Origin: JAEUMD01 sp044222395
GTDB lineage: Bacteria > Pseudomonadota > Alphaproteobacteria > Rhizobiales > Hyphomicrobiaceae
Reading direction: 5' to 3'
Assembly (NCBI GenBank): GCA_044222395.1
Contig: JBGANK010000002.1
Location: 62,001-126,000, forward strand
Length of the DNA stretch: 64,000 bases
Positions 8,807 to 19,099 of the stretch are shown here, one piece after another. Both the position numbers and the translations under genes were made by a program. The stretch's first letter is position 1. Each line of letters begins with the position of its first letter. The notes beneath the pieces are model-generated. The model saw nothing but the letters and a program-made list of their open reading frames with translations. It ran no database searches and had not been told where the DNA came from.

Positions 8807-9928
8807 TCAGGCCTTGAAGTTCGGCTTCTTATCGGCCGAGCCCGATTCTGCGGTCGGCTTGGTCGCATCGGCCGGGGTGGAGCGACCACGGCGGTCGGGA
8901 TCGAAGCGTTCGTCGCCGTCGACGGGCTCGGCCTCGATGATGGCGGGTGTGTTGGCTGTGACCTTAATGGGCTGTGCCGTGCGGCCGTCGGCGGTCGGAT
9001 CGGAGCCGTTGGTGTAAGCCTTGCCGTTCATGGTCCGGCCGGTTCGGCGCGTCGTTTCGGCTGTCCAGTCGGACGCGTGCGGAGCGGTCAGGATGCGGGC
9101 GAGGCGGGCCAGCGTCTGGCGCAGCTTGTGGCGGTGGACCACCATGTCGACCATGCCATGATCGCGCAGGTACTCGGCGCGCTGGAAGCCGTCCGGTAGC
9201 TGTTCGCGAATGGTCTGCTGGATGACGCGGGGACCGGCAAAGCAGATCAGTGCGCCGGGCTCGGCGATATGGACATCACCGAGCATGGCGTAAGAGGCTG
9301 TGACGCCACCGGTGGTCGGGTCGGTGAGGACGACGATGTAGGGCAGGCGCGCGTCGCGCAGGCGCTGCACGGCAATGGTCGTGCGCGGCATCTGCATCAG
9401 CGACATAATGCCTTCCTGCATGCGCGCGCCGCCGGAGGCTGCGAACAGGATGAATGGCGCCTTCTTGGAAACCGCGTGCAGCATCCCGGCGATGACGGCC
9501 TCGCCAGCGGCCATGCCGAGCGAACCTGCCATGAAGCGGAAGTCCTGCACGGCGACGACGACGTTGGTGCCGTCGAGGTCGCCCTCGGCGATGACGACGG
9601 CGTCCTCGAGTTCGGTCTTGGCCTTGGCGTCCTTGAGGCGGTCCGTGTAACGCTTGGCATCGCGGAACTTGAGCGGATCGAGCGTGACGGCGGGATTGGG
9701 AATGACTGCGTAATTCTTGCCGCCGAACAGATGCTGGAGCCGCTGGGGAGCGTCCATGCGCTCGTGGTAGTCGGATCCCGGGAAGACGAACTGATTGGCC
9801 TCGAGGTCTTTGGCAAAGACCATCTGGCCGGTGTCAGGGCACTTGACCCAAAGATTTTCCGGAACATCGCGCTTGGTCGTCAGGAAGCTCCGGATCTTCG
9901 GCCGGACGACGTTGTTGATCCAGTTCAC
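8807..9928 (-). CDS. accD: Acetyl-CoA carboxylase carboxyltransferase subunit beta AccD
   Basis: Beta half of the carboxyltransferase that makes malonyl-CoA for fatty-acid synthesis; the partner AccA is not in the window. The GTG at 9928 (V-N-W-I-N-N-V-V-R-P-K) is chosen as start because it matches the family N-terminus and has GAGGAG upstream; the frame extends only eight codons further. The core motifs ILFAASGGARMQEG and PTTGGVTASYA are intact. Of the four zinc-ribbon Cys of the E. coli enzyme only one remains (KCPDTGQ; the other pair reads FPGSDYH). A tail of about 80 low-complexity, charged residues follows the conserved domain. Confidence 0.95.
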   Translation of the reverse strand: MNWINNVVRPKIRSFLTTKRDVPENLWVKCPDTGQMVFAKDLEANQFVFPGSDYHERMDAPQRLQHLFGGKNYAVIPNPAVTLDPLKFRDAKRYTDRLKDAKAKTELEDAVVIAEGDLDGTNVVVAVQDFRFMAGSLGMAAGEAVIAGMLHAVSKKAPFILFAASGGARMQEGIMSLMQMPRTTIAVQRLRDARLPYIVVLTDPTTGGVTASYAMLGDVHIAEPGALICFAGPRVIQQTIREQLPDGFQRAEYLRDHGMVDMVVHRHKLRQTLARLARILTAPHASDWTAETTRRTGRTMNGKAYTNGSDPTADGRTAQPIKVTANTPAIIEAEPVDGDERFDPDRRGRSTPADATKPTAESGSADKKPNFKA

Positions 9929-10263
9929 GCGTCGAGGCTCCTCAGCAGCCAATCCGCTCGCGGTACGAACGCGAGGTTATTGCTCCGTACAGGATCCGGA
10001 ACCTGCCATAGCCGGTCCCGGCTCGGCCCTTGTTCAATCCATTCTCAGTCCAGGGTGCGGGCGAACGCATGTTCAGCCCACCTCCACTGCCGCAATTCCA
10101 ATGCTGCGTCGCACAGCGGGCGGCTCAGCGCAATGGCCCGTGGCTGTTATTCGCACCCTTGCCAGCCGGTATCTTAACCCAGACTTGGCGGCGATCAGAG
10201 CCAACATTTGGCAGCTCCGGGCGTTTCACACCGGGACTTTGCCTGCGGAGCGGGGGAGAGCGA
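9929..10263. other. Intergenic region trpA-accD
   Basis: The 335 bases between the end of trpA and the accD start hold no supported gene. The only clear signal is the GAGGAG ribosome-binding site 11 bases before the accD GTG. No convincing terminator hairpin or promoter pair was seen, so accD may be read through from trpA or have its own promoter here. Confidence 0.5.
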
Positions 10264-11100
10264 TCAGCTCGAGCGTAGCGCCCCGGAAAGTCCCTGCACA
10301 AGATCTAGGACGGCGGGCACCGTCTTGCCAGTGGCAATACCGCTGTTATCGAGAGATTTCTCGATCGCGGTTACGAGCGCTGAACCGACCACGACGGCGT
10401 CGGCGCCCTTGGCGATCGCCTTGGCCTGTTCGCCGGTCCTGACGCCGAAGCCAACGGCAACGGGGAGCCTGGTGGACTGCTTTATGCGGCGGACTTCGGC
10501 GTGAACCTGATCTACGTCAGGAGCGGCCGAGCCCGTGATTCCGGTGATCGAGACGTAGTAGACGAAGCCCGAGGTATTGGCGAGGACCGCCGGCAGGCGC
10601 TTGGCATCCGTGGTCGGAGTAGCGAGCCGGATGAAGCTCAAGCCAGCCTTCAGCGCGGGGATGCACAGTTCGTCGTCGGCTTCGGGGGGCACGTCGACGA
10701 CGATCAGGCCATCGACGCCGGCTTTAACGGCATCGGCGAGGAAGCGCTCGTTGCCATAGACGTAGATGGGATTGTAGTAGCCCATCAGCACGATCGGCGT
10801 GTCGTTGTCCGCTTTGCGGAAGTCGGCGACCATGGCGAGCGTCTTGGTCATGCGCTGGCCGGCTTTGAGGGCGCGCAAGGACGAAGCCTGGATCGCCGGG
10901 CCGTCCGCCATCGGGTCGGAGAAAGGCATACCCAGCTCGATGATGTCGGCGCCGGCGCGCGGCAGCCCGGCGAGAATTCTTTGCGAGGTGGCGGGATCGG
11001 GATCGCCTGCGGAAACGAACGTGACGAGGCCTGCGCGGCCTTCCTTCTTCAGCGCGGCAAAGCGGCGGTCGATGCGAGTATCTGTGAGAGTGGTAGACAT
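10264..11100 (-). CDS. trpA: Tryptophan synthase alpha chain TrpA
   Basis: Cleaves indole-3-glycerol phosphate to indole and glyceraldehyde-3-phosphate; the indole is channelled to TrpB. The 278-aa TIM-barrel has both catalytic acids in ADIIELGMPFSDPMADGP (Glu of IELG, Asp of MADGP), plus MGYYNPIY, DGLIVVDVPPEE-like (VDVPPEADD) and VAVGFGVRT. It is downstream of trpB with one small gene between. Confidence 0.97.
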   Translation of the reverse strand: MSTTLTDTRIDRRFAALKKEGRAGLVTFVSAGDPDPATSQRILAGLPRAGADIIELGMPFSDPMADGPAIQASSLRALKAGQRMTKTLAMVADFRKADNDTPIVLMGYYNPIYVYGNERFLADAVKAGVDGLIVVDVPPEADDELCIPALKAGLSFIRLATPTTDAKRLPAVLANTSGFVYYVSITGITGSAAPDVDQVHAEVRRIKQSTRLPVAVGFGVRTGEQAKAIAKGADAVVVGSALVTAIEKSLDNSGIATGKTVPAVLDLVQGLSGALRSS

Positions 11101-11159
11101 TTCCCGGTGTCGTCCCTTTGTGTTCGTTCATGCTGATGCCGCGGGTCTGATGGCGCCAG

Positions 11160-11495
11160 CTACTGCTTGATGACGCCGCTGATGCAGCAGCTGCTCTCGT
11201 GACCGTATGGCTTTTCGTCTTTCAACCGGCAGATCGGTTTTGGCACCGAGGCGCTTTGTTTGACATAGGTGAAGGCGAGGCAGCCACGCGTTGCCGCACA
11301 GCGCTTGCCGCAGGTGTCGGCGGTGTCGCTCACAGCAAGCTCGATCACGGCGATGTCGTTGCCGGACCGATCAATGCTGGGCTCGAGCGAATAGCTGCTC
11401 GCGGCCCATGCGGCGGTGGCGAGGAGCAGCGCGGAAAATGCCGAGGCGAGCAGCACTCGGAAGTCCTTCAAGACCGGCGTCATTTGATGCTCCAC
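11160..11495 (-). CDS. Small exported PAN-domain-like protein inserted between trpB and trpA
   Basis: A 111-aa protein with an N-terminal hydrophobic segment (residues 13-31, ending AWAA) that fits a signal peptide. After it comes a short PAN/Apple-like module with Cys at 62, 66, 72, 89, 103 and 104 (C-x3-C-x5-C, then ICRLKDEKPY and SSCC), and the family-like GCLAFTYV strand. PAN modules bind carbohydrate or protein. No role in tryptophan synthesis is implied. It is on the trp strand, 18 bases after trpB and 59 before trpA, so it is probably co-transcribed. Confidence 0.72.
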   Translation of the reverse strand: MEHQMTPVLKDFRVLLASAFSALLLATAAWAASSYSLEPSIDRSGNDIAVIELAVSDTADTCGKRCAATRGCLAFTYVKQSASVPKPICRLKDEKPYGHESSCCISGVIKQ

Positions 11496-11513
11496 AAAGC
11501 AAGCAGCGTTGGA

Positions 11514-12767
<1,254 letters not shown>

Positions 12768-12834
12768 CGCTGACCCTTTTCGTTATTCGCGGTTCTCATT
12801 TCATCGCGGCCGGGCGACTCGACCCATCACGTCT

Positions 12835-12922
12835 TGGCCGGGCTTGACCCGGCCATCCAGCACGGTGTCCGCAAGCGGTTGAGCGTATGACCCTGGATCG
12901 CCGGCTCGGAGGCAAGCGATGG
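12835..12922. repeat. Dispersed palindromic repeat family 3 (GGCCGG type), copy 1
   Basis: TGGCCGGGCTTGACCCGGCC (12835-12854, then ATCCA) is a near-perfect palindrome. It is followed by a facing relative, CCTGGATCGCCGGCTCGGAG and on to about 12922. The same pair arrangement occurs at 30050-30128. It fills the gap between trpF and trpB and could fold in the transcript. Confidence 0.75.
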
Positions 12923-12943
12923 AGTTAACAGACGGTTCCCAGC

Positions 12944-13603
12944 CTACAGCGTCTCCATAGCGGTCTTTGTCGCCTGAAGAAAGCGGCGGATCAGCTCGGG
13001 CGACTTTTCGCCAGGAGCAGTCTCGACGCCAGAAGATACGTCGACGGCGGGCGCCCCGGTCTTCCTGATCGCCTCGCGCACGTTGTCGGGCGAGAGGCCG
13101 CCGGCGAGGAGATAGGGCGTATCGATCGGCACGGCCGCTAGAATGCGCCAGTCGAACGGGAGGCCGTGGCCGCCGGTTCGCTGCGCGCCTGGGGGCGGCA
13201 TGGCGTCGAACAACAGCATGTCGGCGATCTGCTTGGGCTTGAGGTATGGGAGCGCACTCCTGACGTCCGCTTCCTCGCGAATGCCGACCGCCTTGATCAG
13301 TGGCGTGCCGAACTCGGTCCGGATCGCGGCAACCCGCTCGACGCTTTCGTGACCGTGGAGCTGGATGAAGTTCGGCGCGACTGCTTCGACGACTTCGGCA
13401 ATGCGATCGTCCGTCGGATCGACCAGCAGGGCGACGATCGAAACGCGACCGCGGGCGAGATTGGCAAGTGCTGCTGCGGTTTCGAGCGGCAGGTTGCGCG
13501 GGCTCTTGTCGTGCAAGACCAGACCGATCCAGCGCGCACCACCGGCGATCGCGGCTTCGAGAGCCTCGCTCGTCTTGATGCCGCAGATCTTGGCGTCGGT
13601 CAT
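12944..13603 (-). CDS. trpF: Phosphoribosylanthranilate isomerase TrpF
   Basis: Amadori rearrangement of phosphoribosylanthranilate in tryptophan synthesis. The start is set at the ATG at 13603 because M-T-D-A-K-I-C-G-I-K matches the family N-terminus (catalytic Cys in KICGIK); a GTG 33 bases upstream is open but adds unconserved residues. The 219-aa barrel has the catalytic Asp within LLFDAMPPPGAQRTGG and ends with DVSSGVETAPGEKS. It is first in a trpF-trpB-trpA order. Confidence 0.96.
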   Translation of the reverse strand: MTDAKICGIKTSEALEAAIAGGARWIGLVLHDKSPRNLPLETAAALANLARGRVSIVALLVDPTDDRIAEVVEAVAPNFIQLHGHESVERVAAIRTEFGTPLIKAVGIREEADVRSALPYLKPKQIADMLLFDAMPPPGAQRTGGHGLPFDWRILAAVPIDTPYLLAGGLSPDNVREAIRKTGAPAVDVSSGVETAPGEKSPELIRRFLQATKTAMETL

Positions 13604-13889
13604 CTGCTCGGTTCTTTTCACTCGGTTGAGGGTCACGCGGAGGGGTATGGCGGACGACTGCCCTTGTTTTATAGGGCGGAAGCCGCGTGACGTGATAGTG
13701 GGCGCGAGCGCACATCCTCATATTGCCAGGCGATTTCCGAGTGGGGCTGATCAGCCAGGACGACGCTAGCGCTATGTGCGACATCAACCGTCCGAGGAGT
13801 GCTCGTTCATCGGACGAAAGTTGGCCGATATCAGCTTGCGATCGAGCGCGCCCAATTGGAAATTGCGATCCGGCGTGGACTGGTGAACG

Positions 13890-14237
13890 TCAGCGCCCAG
13901 CGAGCGCGAGCTGCTTGGTGCGGCTCAGCTCGGCATCGCGCTCGCGCGTCAGGCGATCAGCTTCCGCGTGCCAGCGCCGTGCCTCCTGTGTGCGGTGTCG
14001 TGCGGTGTGACGCCAGTGACCCTGGCTCAGCCAGACGGCACTGCCGCCGGCTATGACGCCGAGCAGAAGCGCACCGAACAGGTAGTAGAAAAACGGATGT
14101 TCCATCGAGAGCACAGGCGCTTCGGGCCGGAACGGGTCGAGGACCATTCGCACCGGGTGGCGGTTGGCGATCGCCAGCGAGATGAGCAGGAGCGCAATGG
14201 GGAACGCCACAAGGATGAGGGTGATACGCTTGAGCAC
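13890..14237 (-). CDS. LapA-domain (DUF1049) membrane protein
   Basis: About 115 aa if translation starts at the GTG at 14237 (V-L-K-R-I-T-L); the longer frame to 14351 adds residues with no family resemblance. Two membrane helices are clear (ITLILVAFPIALLLISLAI and FFYYLFGALLLGVIAGG), with NRHPVRMVLDPF between them as in LapA/YciS-like proteins. A charged coiled tail follows (ARRWHAEADRLTRERDAEL). In E. coli LapA works with LapB to control LPS synthesis; here only the domain is seen. It lies between ihfB and trpF, a common place in Hyphomicrobiales. Confidence 0.8.
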   Translation of the reverse strand: MLKRITLILVAFPIALLLISLAIANRHPVRMVLDPFRPEAPVLSMEHPFFYYLFGALLLGVIAGGSAVWLSQGHWRHTARHRTQEARRWHAEADRLTRERDAELSRTKQLALAGR

Positions 14238-14471
14238 GGGGTTTTTGCCTCGCGGTTCTACTCTTGCGGAAACTTCGTGCGAAAGTAATAGCGCATCCGC
14301 AATGCCCGCGCATCCGTCGCTTGTGCGCGACCAATGCTCAAACTGCAGCAATCAGAACAGCGGCAGCTTCAATGCGGCCTTGTCGTGTGCAGTCTAGGAC
14401 TGGGCGTGGGCCTGCCGATTGCGGTCCCGCAACTCGCTCATCATCAGAAGTTATTGCTGATCGAGCAGATC

Positions 14472-14765
14472 TCACGCGCCGAGTTCATCGCCATTCAGAC
14501 GATCGCGCAAGTCCTTGCCGGTCTTGAAGAAGGGCACGAACTTTTCCTCGACCGGCACCGGCTCGCCGGTGCGTGGATTGCGGCCTTCGCGAGCCGGGCG
14601 ATGCTTGACAGTGAACGCACCGAACCCGCGCAGCTCGACGCGATCGCCGCGTGCCAATGCGTCGACGATCTCATCAAAGATCACATTGACGATCCGCTCG
14701 ACATCCCGGTGATAAAGATGCGGGTTGGCGGCGGAAATCTTCTGGATCAGCTCGGACTTGATCAC
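14472..14765 (-). CDS. ihfB: Integration host factor subunit beta IhfB
   Basis: Histone-like DNA-bending protein that pairs with IhfA. The 97-aa product has the family N-terminus MIKSELIQKI, the DNA-binding arm segment GRNPRTGEPVPV with its intercalating Pro, and FFKTGKDLRDR at the end. The GFGAFTVKHR strand distinguishes it from unrelated small proteins. It lies 33 bases after sppA and before the lapA-like gene. Confidence 0.96.
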   Translation of the reverse strand: MIKSELIQKISAANPHLYHRDVERIVNVIFDEIVDALARGDRVELRGFGAFTVKHRPAREGRNPRTGEPVPVEEKFVPFFKTGKDLRDRLNGDELGA

Positions 14766-14798
14766 GCGGGCGCCTCCGAAAAAAGTATTTGTTATTTC

Positions 14799-15767
14799 TC
14801 AATTTTCTGAAGGTTGCCAAACGGAAAGGAGCCCGTCAAGACGCAATGAACGGGAGGCTTGGCCACCGCTCAGGCCGTCGGCTGCCCCGGTTACCAGCTC
14901 GGCAGCAATCTCGCGCAATGAGGAGTCGGTGAGGCCCAGGGAAGTCAAGCGGGATTCCTTTTCGGGCTTCTTGTCGACGACCTTCAAGTCCTTCTTTATC
15001 TTATGTTTTTCTTCCAGCCACTTGCGCACCTCGTCGCCGCCTCCGATTTCGTCGACGAGCTTGTGGGTGAGGGCTTGGCGGCCGGTGAAAATGCGTCCCT
15101 TCTCGAGCCCGGGGACGGTTGCGGTATCGACGCCGCGGCGGGTCTTAACCAAGTCCAGGAACCATTTGAAGCTGTCGTCGACCATGTCCTGGGTGGCGGC
15201 GCGCCCCTTTTCCTCGAGTGGCTGGAACATCGACGGCAACGCCTTCAGCTCGCCAGAGCGGATTTCGTTCACCTTGAGCCCGACCTTGTCGAGAATGCCG
15301 GCGAACTCGGGCCACTGGGCGATGACACCGATCGAACCGGTGATGGAGTTGCCACGAGCAACAATATGGTCGGTGGCAAGTCCGACGATGTAGCCGGCAG
15401 AAGCCGCGACAGTGCCGAACTGACCTATGACCGGCTTCTTGGCGGCGACTTTGCGGAGCGCCTGGTAAAGTGCCTCGCCGCCGGTCGAGGTGCCGCCGGG
15501 ACTGTTAACGAAGACGATCAAGGCGACGGCCTTCTTGTCTTCGGCGATCTTGTCGAGGAGTTCGAGCTGCTTCTTGTCCTCGCTGATGGTTCCAGTGATC
15601 GAAACCCGGGCGATGTAATCCCTGCCAATCATTCCTTTCATCGTGTCGCTCGACATCAGCAGAGCTGCCAGCGCGAGTACGCCGGCCAAAATCGCGGCAA
15701 TGCGCCAGAACGAAACACGGCGGCGCAGTCTGCGACGGTCGAGGACTGTTTCTGTATCGGTCGTCAT
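14799..15767 (-). CDS. sppA: Signal peptide peptidase SppA (protease IV, short form)
   Basis: Membrane serine protease of family S49 that degrades cleaved signal peptides. The ATG at 15767 is used because CAGGAG lies 11 bases upstream; an upstream in-frame start at 15809 adds 14 weak residues. The product is 322 aa, the short single-domain form. One N-terminal membrane helix (ILAGVLALAALLM) is followed by the protease domain. The nucleophile Ser is in TVAASAGYIVG and the general-base Lys in RSGELKALPS. FVNSPGG is also conserved. It is upstream of ihfB. Confidence 0.93.
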   Translation of the reverse strand: MTTDTETVLDRRRLRRRVSFWRIAAILAGVLALAALLMSSDTMKGMIGRDYIARVSITGTISEDKKQLELLDKIAEDKKAVALIVFVNSPGGTSTGGEALYQALRKVAAKKPVIGQFGTVAASAGYIVGLATDHIVARGNSITGSIGVIAQWPEFAGILDKVGLKVNEIRSGELKALPSMFQPLEEKGRAATQDMVDDSFKWFLDLVKTRRGVDTATVPGLEKGRIFTGRQALTHKLVDEIGGGDEVRKWLEEKHKIKKDLKVVDKKPEKESRLTSLGLTDSSLREIAAELVTGAADGLSGGQASRSLRLDGLLSVWQPSEN

Positions 15768-16067
15768 GGCGATCGCCAACTCCTGTTGCGCGGCATCCGT
15801 GGCCGCCACACGTTAACAAGACGAAGCTTACTCAAGCGTAAGCAAGCTTCAGGCCGGGTTCAATGCGTTGCGCTTCTCGGTTCTGACGCGTCATGTCGTG
15901 GAAATTCAAAAAAAGCAGCGCGCAGCAACTTCTTGCTGCGCGCTGTTTGCTTTCTGGTTGAGTGGCGGGACGTCGTTAACGACGTCGCCATTCGTTCAGC
16001 ACTTCGAGGCCTTGATCGGTAATGGCCACCCGAGGTCTCGCCGATCGTCTCGGCAAGCCCGCGGATC
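15768..16067. other. Intergenic region rpsA-sppA
   Basis: Contains the rpsA terminator at 15908-15945 and, closer to sppA, an inverted pair GAAGCTTAC / GTAAGCAAGCTTC-type at about 15824-15849 that could be a second hairpin or an operator in the sppA leader. No gene is supported. Confidence 0.6.
15908..15945 (-). terminator. Rho-independent terminator downstream of rpsA
   Basis: CAGCGCGCAGCAA (15916-15928) pairs exactly with TTGCTGCGCGCTG (15933-15945) over a CTTC loop. On the minus strand the 13-bp stem is followed by a run of seven T (plus-strand A run at 15908-15914). It lies about 120 bases after the rpsA stop, so it separates the cmk-rpsA unit from sppA-ihfB-trp. Confidence 0.92.
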
Positions 16068-17792
16068 TTAGTTCTCGTCGCCGTCCTCGGTGTCGTCGCG
16101 CTTCTTGATGGCAGCCTTGAAGATGTCGCCGAGCGAGGCGCCTGAATCGGAGGAGCCGTATTGGGCGACGGCGCTCTTCTCTTCGGCGATTTCGAGCGCC
16201 TTGATCGAGACACTGACGCGGCGAGCGGCCTTGTCGACGCTGGTGACCGCGGCGTCGACCTTGTCGCCAATATTGAAGCGCTCAGGGCGCTGCTCGGACC
16301 GCTCGCGAGAAAGATCGGAGCGCTTGACGAACGTTGTGATCTCGCTTTCGGCGAGTTTCACCTCAATGCCGTTCTCCTGCACCTGGACGACGGTGCAGGT
16401 TACGGTGTCGCCCTTCTTGAACTTGCCGATCGTATCGATCGGGTCGCCACCCAGCTGCTTGATGCCGAGCGAGATGCGCTCCTTGGTCGAATCGACGTCG
16501 AGCACGACGGCCTTGACCGTGTCGCCTTTCTTGAAGTCCTTGATGACCTCGTCGCCGGGACGGTTCCAGTCGAGGTCGGACAGGTGGACCATGCCGTCGA
16601 CACCGCCATCGAGGCCGATGAAGAGACCGAACTCGGTGATGTTGCGGATCGGGCCTTCGACCGTGCTACCCTTGGGGTGGGCGGCGAGGAAGGAATCCCA
16701 GGGGTTGTCCTGGGTCTGCTTGAGGCCGAGCGAGATGCGACGCTTCTGCGGGTCGACCTCGAGAACTTGAACTTCGACCTGCTGGCTGGTCGAGACGATC
16801 TTGCCGGGATGGATGTTCTTCTTGGTCCAGCTCATCTCGGAGACGTGGATGAGACCCTCCACGCCGGGCTCCAGCTCAACAAAGGCACCGTAGTCGGCGA
16901 TGTTGGTGACATTGCCGGTGACCTTCATGCCGACCGGATACTTGGCTTCGATGCCCTCCCACGGATCTGACTGCAGCTGCTTCATGCCGAGGCTGATGCG
17001 CTGGGTCTCCGGGTTGATGCGGATGATCTGCACCTTGACGGTGTCGCCGACGTTGAGGATCTCGGAGGGATGGTTGACGCGGCGCCAGGCCATGTCGGTG
17101 ACGTGGAGCAGGCCGTCGATGCCGCCAAGATCGATGAACGCACCGTAGTCGGTGATGTTCTTGACGAGCCCGTCGATGACCTGACCCTCTTCGAGACGGG
17201 CGACGATGTCGGCGCGCTGTTCGGCGCGGGTTTCCTCGAGCACGGAGCGGCGGGAGACGACGATGTTGCCGCGCCGGCGATCCATCTTGAGGATCTGGAA
17301 GGGCTGTGGCTGATGCATCAGCGGGCCGATGTCGCGCACGGGACGGATATCGACCTGCGAGCCGGGAAGGAATGCGACGGCGCCGTCGAGATCGACGGTG
17401 AAGCCGCCCTTGACCTTGTTGAAGATGACGCCGGTGACCTTCTCGCCCTTCTCGAACTGCTTCTCCAGACGGTTCCAGCTTTCCTCGCGGCGCGCCTTCT
17501 CACGGCTCAGGACGGCCTCGCCCAACGCGTTCTCGATGCGCTCCAGGTAGACCTCGACCTGATCGCCAGGCTTCAGTTCAGCAGGCTTGCCGCCGATGCC
17601 GAACTCCTTCAGCGGCACGCGGCCTTCCATCTTCAGGCCGACGTCGATGACGGCGAGATCCTTCTCGATGGCGATGACTTTGCCTTTGACGACTTCGCCT
17701 TCGGCCAGATCGTCCCTGGCCAGGCTCTCGGCCAGCATGGCGGCGAATTCATCGCGGGTGGGGTTCAGCTCCTTGGAAACTTGCGTGCTCAT
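16068..17792 (-). CDS. rpsA: 30S ribosomal protein S1 RpsA
   Basis: RNA-binding ribosomal protein that loads mRNAs onto the 30S subunit. The 574 aa hold six S1/OB repeats; well-kept units include DYGAFIDLGGIDGLLHVTDM, DYGAFVELEPGVEGLIHVSE and FGLFIGLDGGVDGMVHLSDL. A short acidic/basic tail (KKRDDTEDGDEN) ends the protein. AAGGAG precedes the ATG by 7 bases. The gene is 233 bases after cmk, the usual pair. Confidence 0.98.
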   Translation of the reverse strand: MSTQVSKELNPTRDEFAAMLAESLARDDLAEGEVVKGKVIAIEKDLAVIDVGLKMEGRVPLKEFGIGGKPAELKPGDQVEVYLERIENALGEAVLSREKARREESWNRLEKQFEKGEKVTGVIFNKVKGGFTVDLDGAVAFLPGSQVDIRPVRDIGPLMHQPQPFQILKMDRRRGNIVVSRRSVLEETRAEQRADIVARLEEGQVIDGLVKNITDYGAFIDLGGIDGLLHVTDMAWRRVNHPSEILNVGDTVKVQIIRINPETQRISLGMKQLQSDPWEGIEAKYPVGMKVTGNVTNIADYGAFVELEPGVEGLIHVSEMSWTKKNIHPGKIVSTSQQVEVQVLEVDPQKRRISLGLKQTQDNPWDSFLAAHPKGSTVEGPIRNITEFGLFIGLDGGVDGMVHLSDLDWNRPGDEVIKDFKKGDTVKAVVLDVDSTKERISLGIKQLGGDPIDTIGKFKKGDTVTCTVVQVQENGIEVKLAESEITTFVKRSDLSRERSEQRPERFNIGDKVDAAVTSVDKAARRVSVSIKALEIAEEKSAVAQYGSSDSGASLGDIFKAAIKKRDDTEDGDEN

Positions 17793-18025
17793 CTAGGCTC
17801 CTTCTCGGGCCCCTTATTCGGGGGCGCTGCAACTCAAAGCCGGGTGCGAGTGCCACGGGGCACCGTCGCGACCGGCGGGTTCATGTTGTGGATGGCCGGA
17901 ATGGCAACCGCCGCACGCGCGTTCGGCGTGCGGGCAGGGGCCTGCCGGCGACATGCGATTGATGGGTTCTGACCGCTGGATGGGCGTGCTGCCCGCCAAC
18001 TGGTTTGGAGCCTGAGCGTTTCGCG

Positions 18026-18658
18026 TCAGGCCCGTTGGCCGATCTTCCTCTTGATCAATCCGACAGCGGTGTCGAATGCGGTTTCTATATCCAAATCAGT
18101 TGTGTCGAGCAACAGGGCATCGGCGGCAATCGCCAAGGGTGCGTCGGCGCGGCCAGCATCGCGCGTGTCGCGGCCCCTGATCGTTTCCAGGACACGTTCG
18201 TAAGTAACCGGCTCGCCACGCTTTTTTAGTTCCTCGTAGCGGCGGCGCGCGCGCACTTCAAGGTCGGCCGTGACGAAGATTTTCACGTCAGCGCCCGGGC
18301 AGACGACGGTGCCGATGTCGCGTCCGTCGAGCACCGCTCCGGGCTCCTGGGCTGCAAAGTCGCGCTGGAAGTCGAGCAGAGCCGCGCGGACAGCTGGGAT
18401 TCGGGCAACGACGGAAGCTGCATCGCCGACGCCGGGCAGGCGGAGCCCCGGATCGTCCAGCGTCTTGGGATCGAGAGACCTGGCAGCCCAGGCGGCGGCC
18501 TCAGCGTCCTCCAGCGAAATGTCGCTGGCCATCAGGTCACGTGCGACGGCGCGGTAAAGCAGGCCGGTATCCAGGCATGCATAGCCGAAATGAGCGGCAA
18601 TGCGCTTGGCCAAGGTGCCCTTGCCGGAGGCCGCAGGACCGTCAATGGCGATGATCAT
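18026..18658 (-). CDS. cmk: Cytidylate kinase Cmk
   Basis: Phosphorylates CMP and dCMP. The start at 18658 (M-I-I-A-I-D-G-P) is chosen because it is the family N-terminus and GGGAGG lies 9 bases upstream; the frame extends 45 codons further with no similarity. The 210-aa product has the P-loop GPAASGKGT, the ACLDTGLLYRAVA substrate segment and the DGRDIGTVV motif. aroA, often just upstream in related genomes, is absent; a divergent kinase gene lies there instead. Confidence 0.96.
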   Translation of the reverse strand: MIIAIDGPAASGKGTLAKRIAAHFGYACLDTGLLYRAVARDLMASDISLEDAEAAAWAARSLDPKTLDDPGLRLPGVGDAASVVARIPAVRAALLDFQRDFAAQEPGAVLDGRDIGTVVCPGADVKIFVTADLEVRARRRYEELKKRGEPVTYERVLETIRGRDTRDAGRADAPLAIAADALLLDTTDLDIETAFDTAVGLIKRKIGQRA

Positions 18659-19099
18659 GTGCTGCAGCCTCCCGCAAGCCAATCGTGTTGGTGTCGTGCG
18701 CACGAAGCCAGTGCCTGAGGGTCGGGCGCCGGTCAAGGGGCGGGAGGCTTGCGAAGATGCAGCTGCATCCCGCTCGCGCTGTCCAATCGTCAACGAGATG
18801 TGCTGGCAGGGCGGAACCTTCTGGCGAGTTCATTACCTGCCCATTTTTCAAATCGAACGGCCAATAGAAGGAAATGCCGAAACATTGCCGGGGGCCAAAG
18901 GGGCGTGACCAATTTCGTTCCTGAAACCAGGTGGAATTAGCGGGTATTTTAATCAGTTCCAACCGCATTGGAAAAACGCGCATTCACGGCTTTACGCTAT
19001 GGTCAGGGAACTGCCAAGTGTGGTGCTGTTCGATTCCGGCCTCGGCAAGACCGGTGCGGAAGAACCATACTTGATCCCGCGGAAGGAGGGGGATCGGGA
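18659..19099. other. Divergent intergenic region cmk / histidine kinase
   Basis: 441 bases without a supported gene. It must hold the cmk promoter and that of the kinase gene, since they point apart, but no pair of -35/-10 boxes stands out. A slightly AT-rich stretch (GGGTATTTTAATCAGTTCC, 18940-18958) is the best promoter candidate. The kinase ribosome-binding site AAGGAGGGGG is at 19083-19092. Confidence 0.5.

Noticed and set aside
12801..13787. 328-codon minus-strand frame across trpF
   Set aside because: It is out of frame with trpF and reads as Arg/Ser-rich sequence, while trpF itself is complete.
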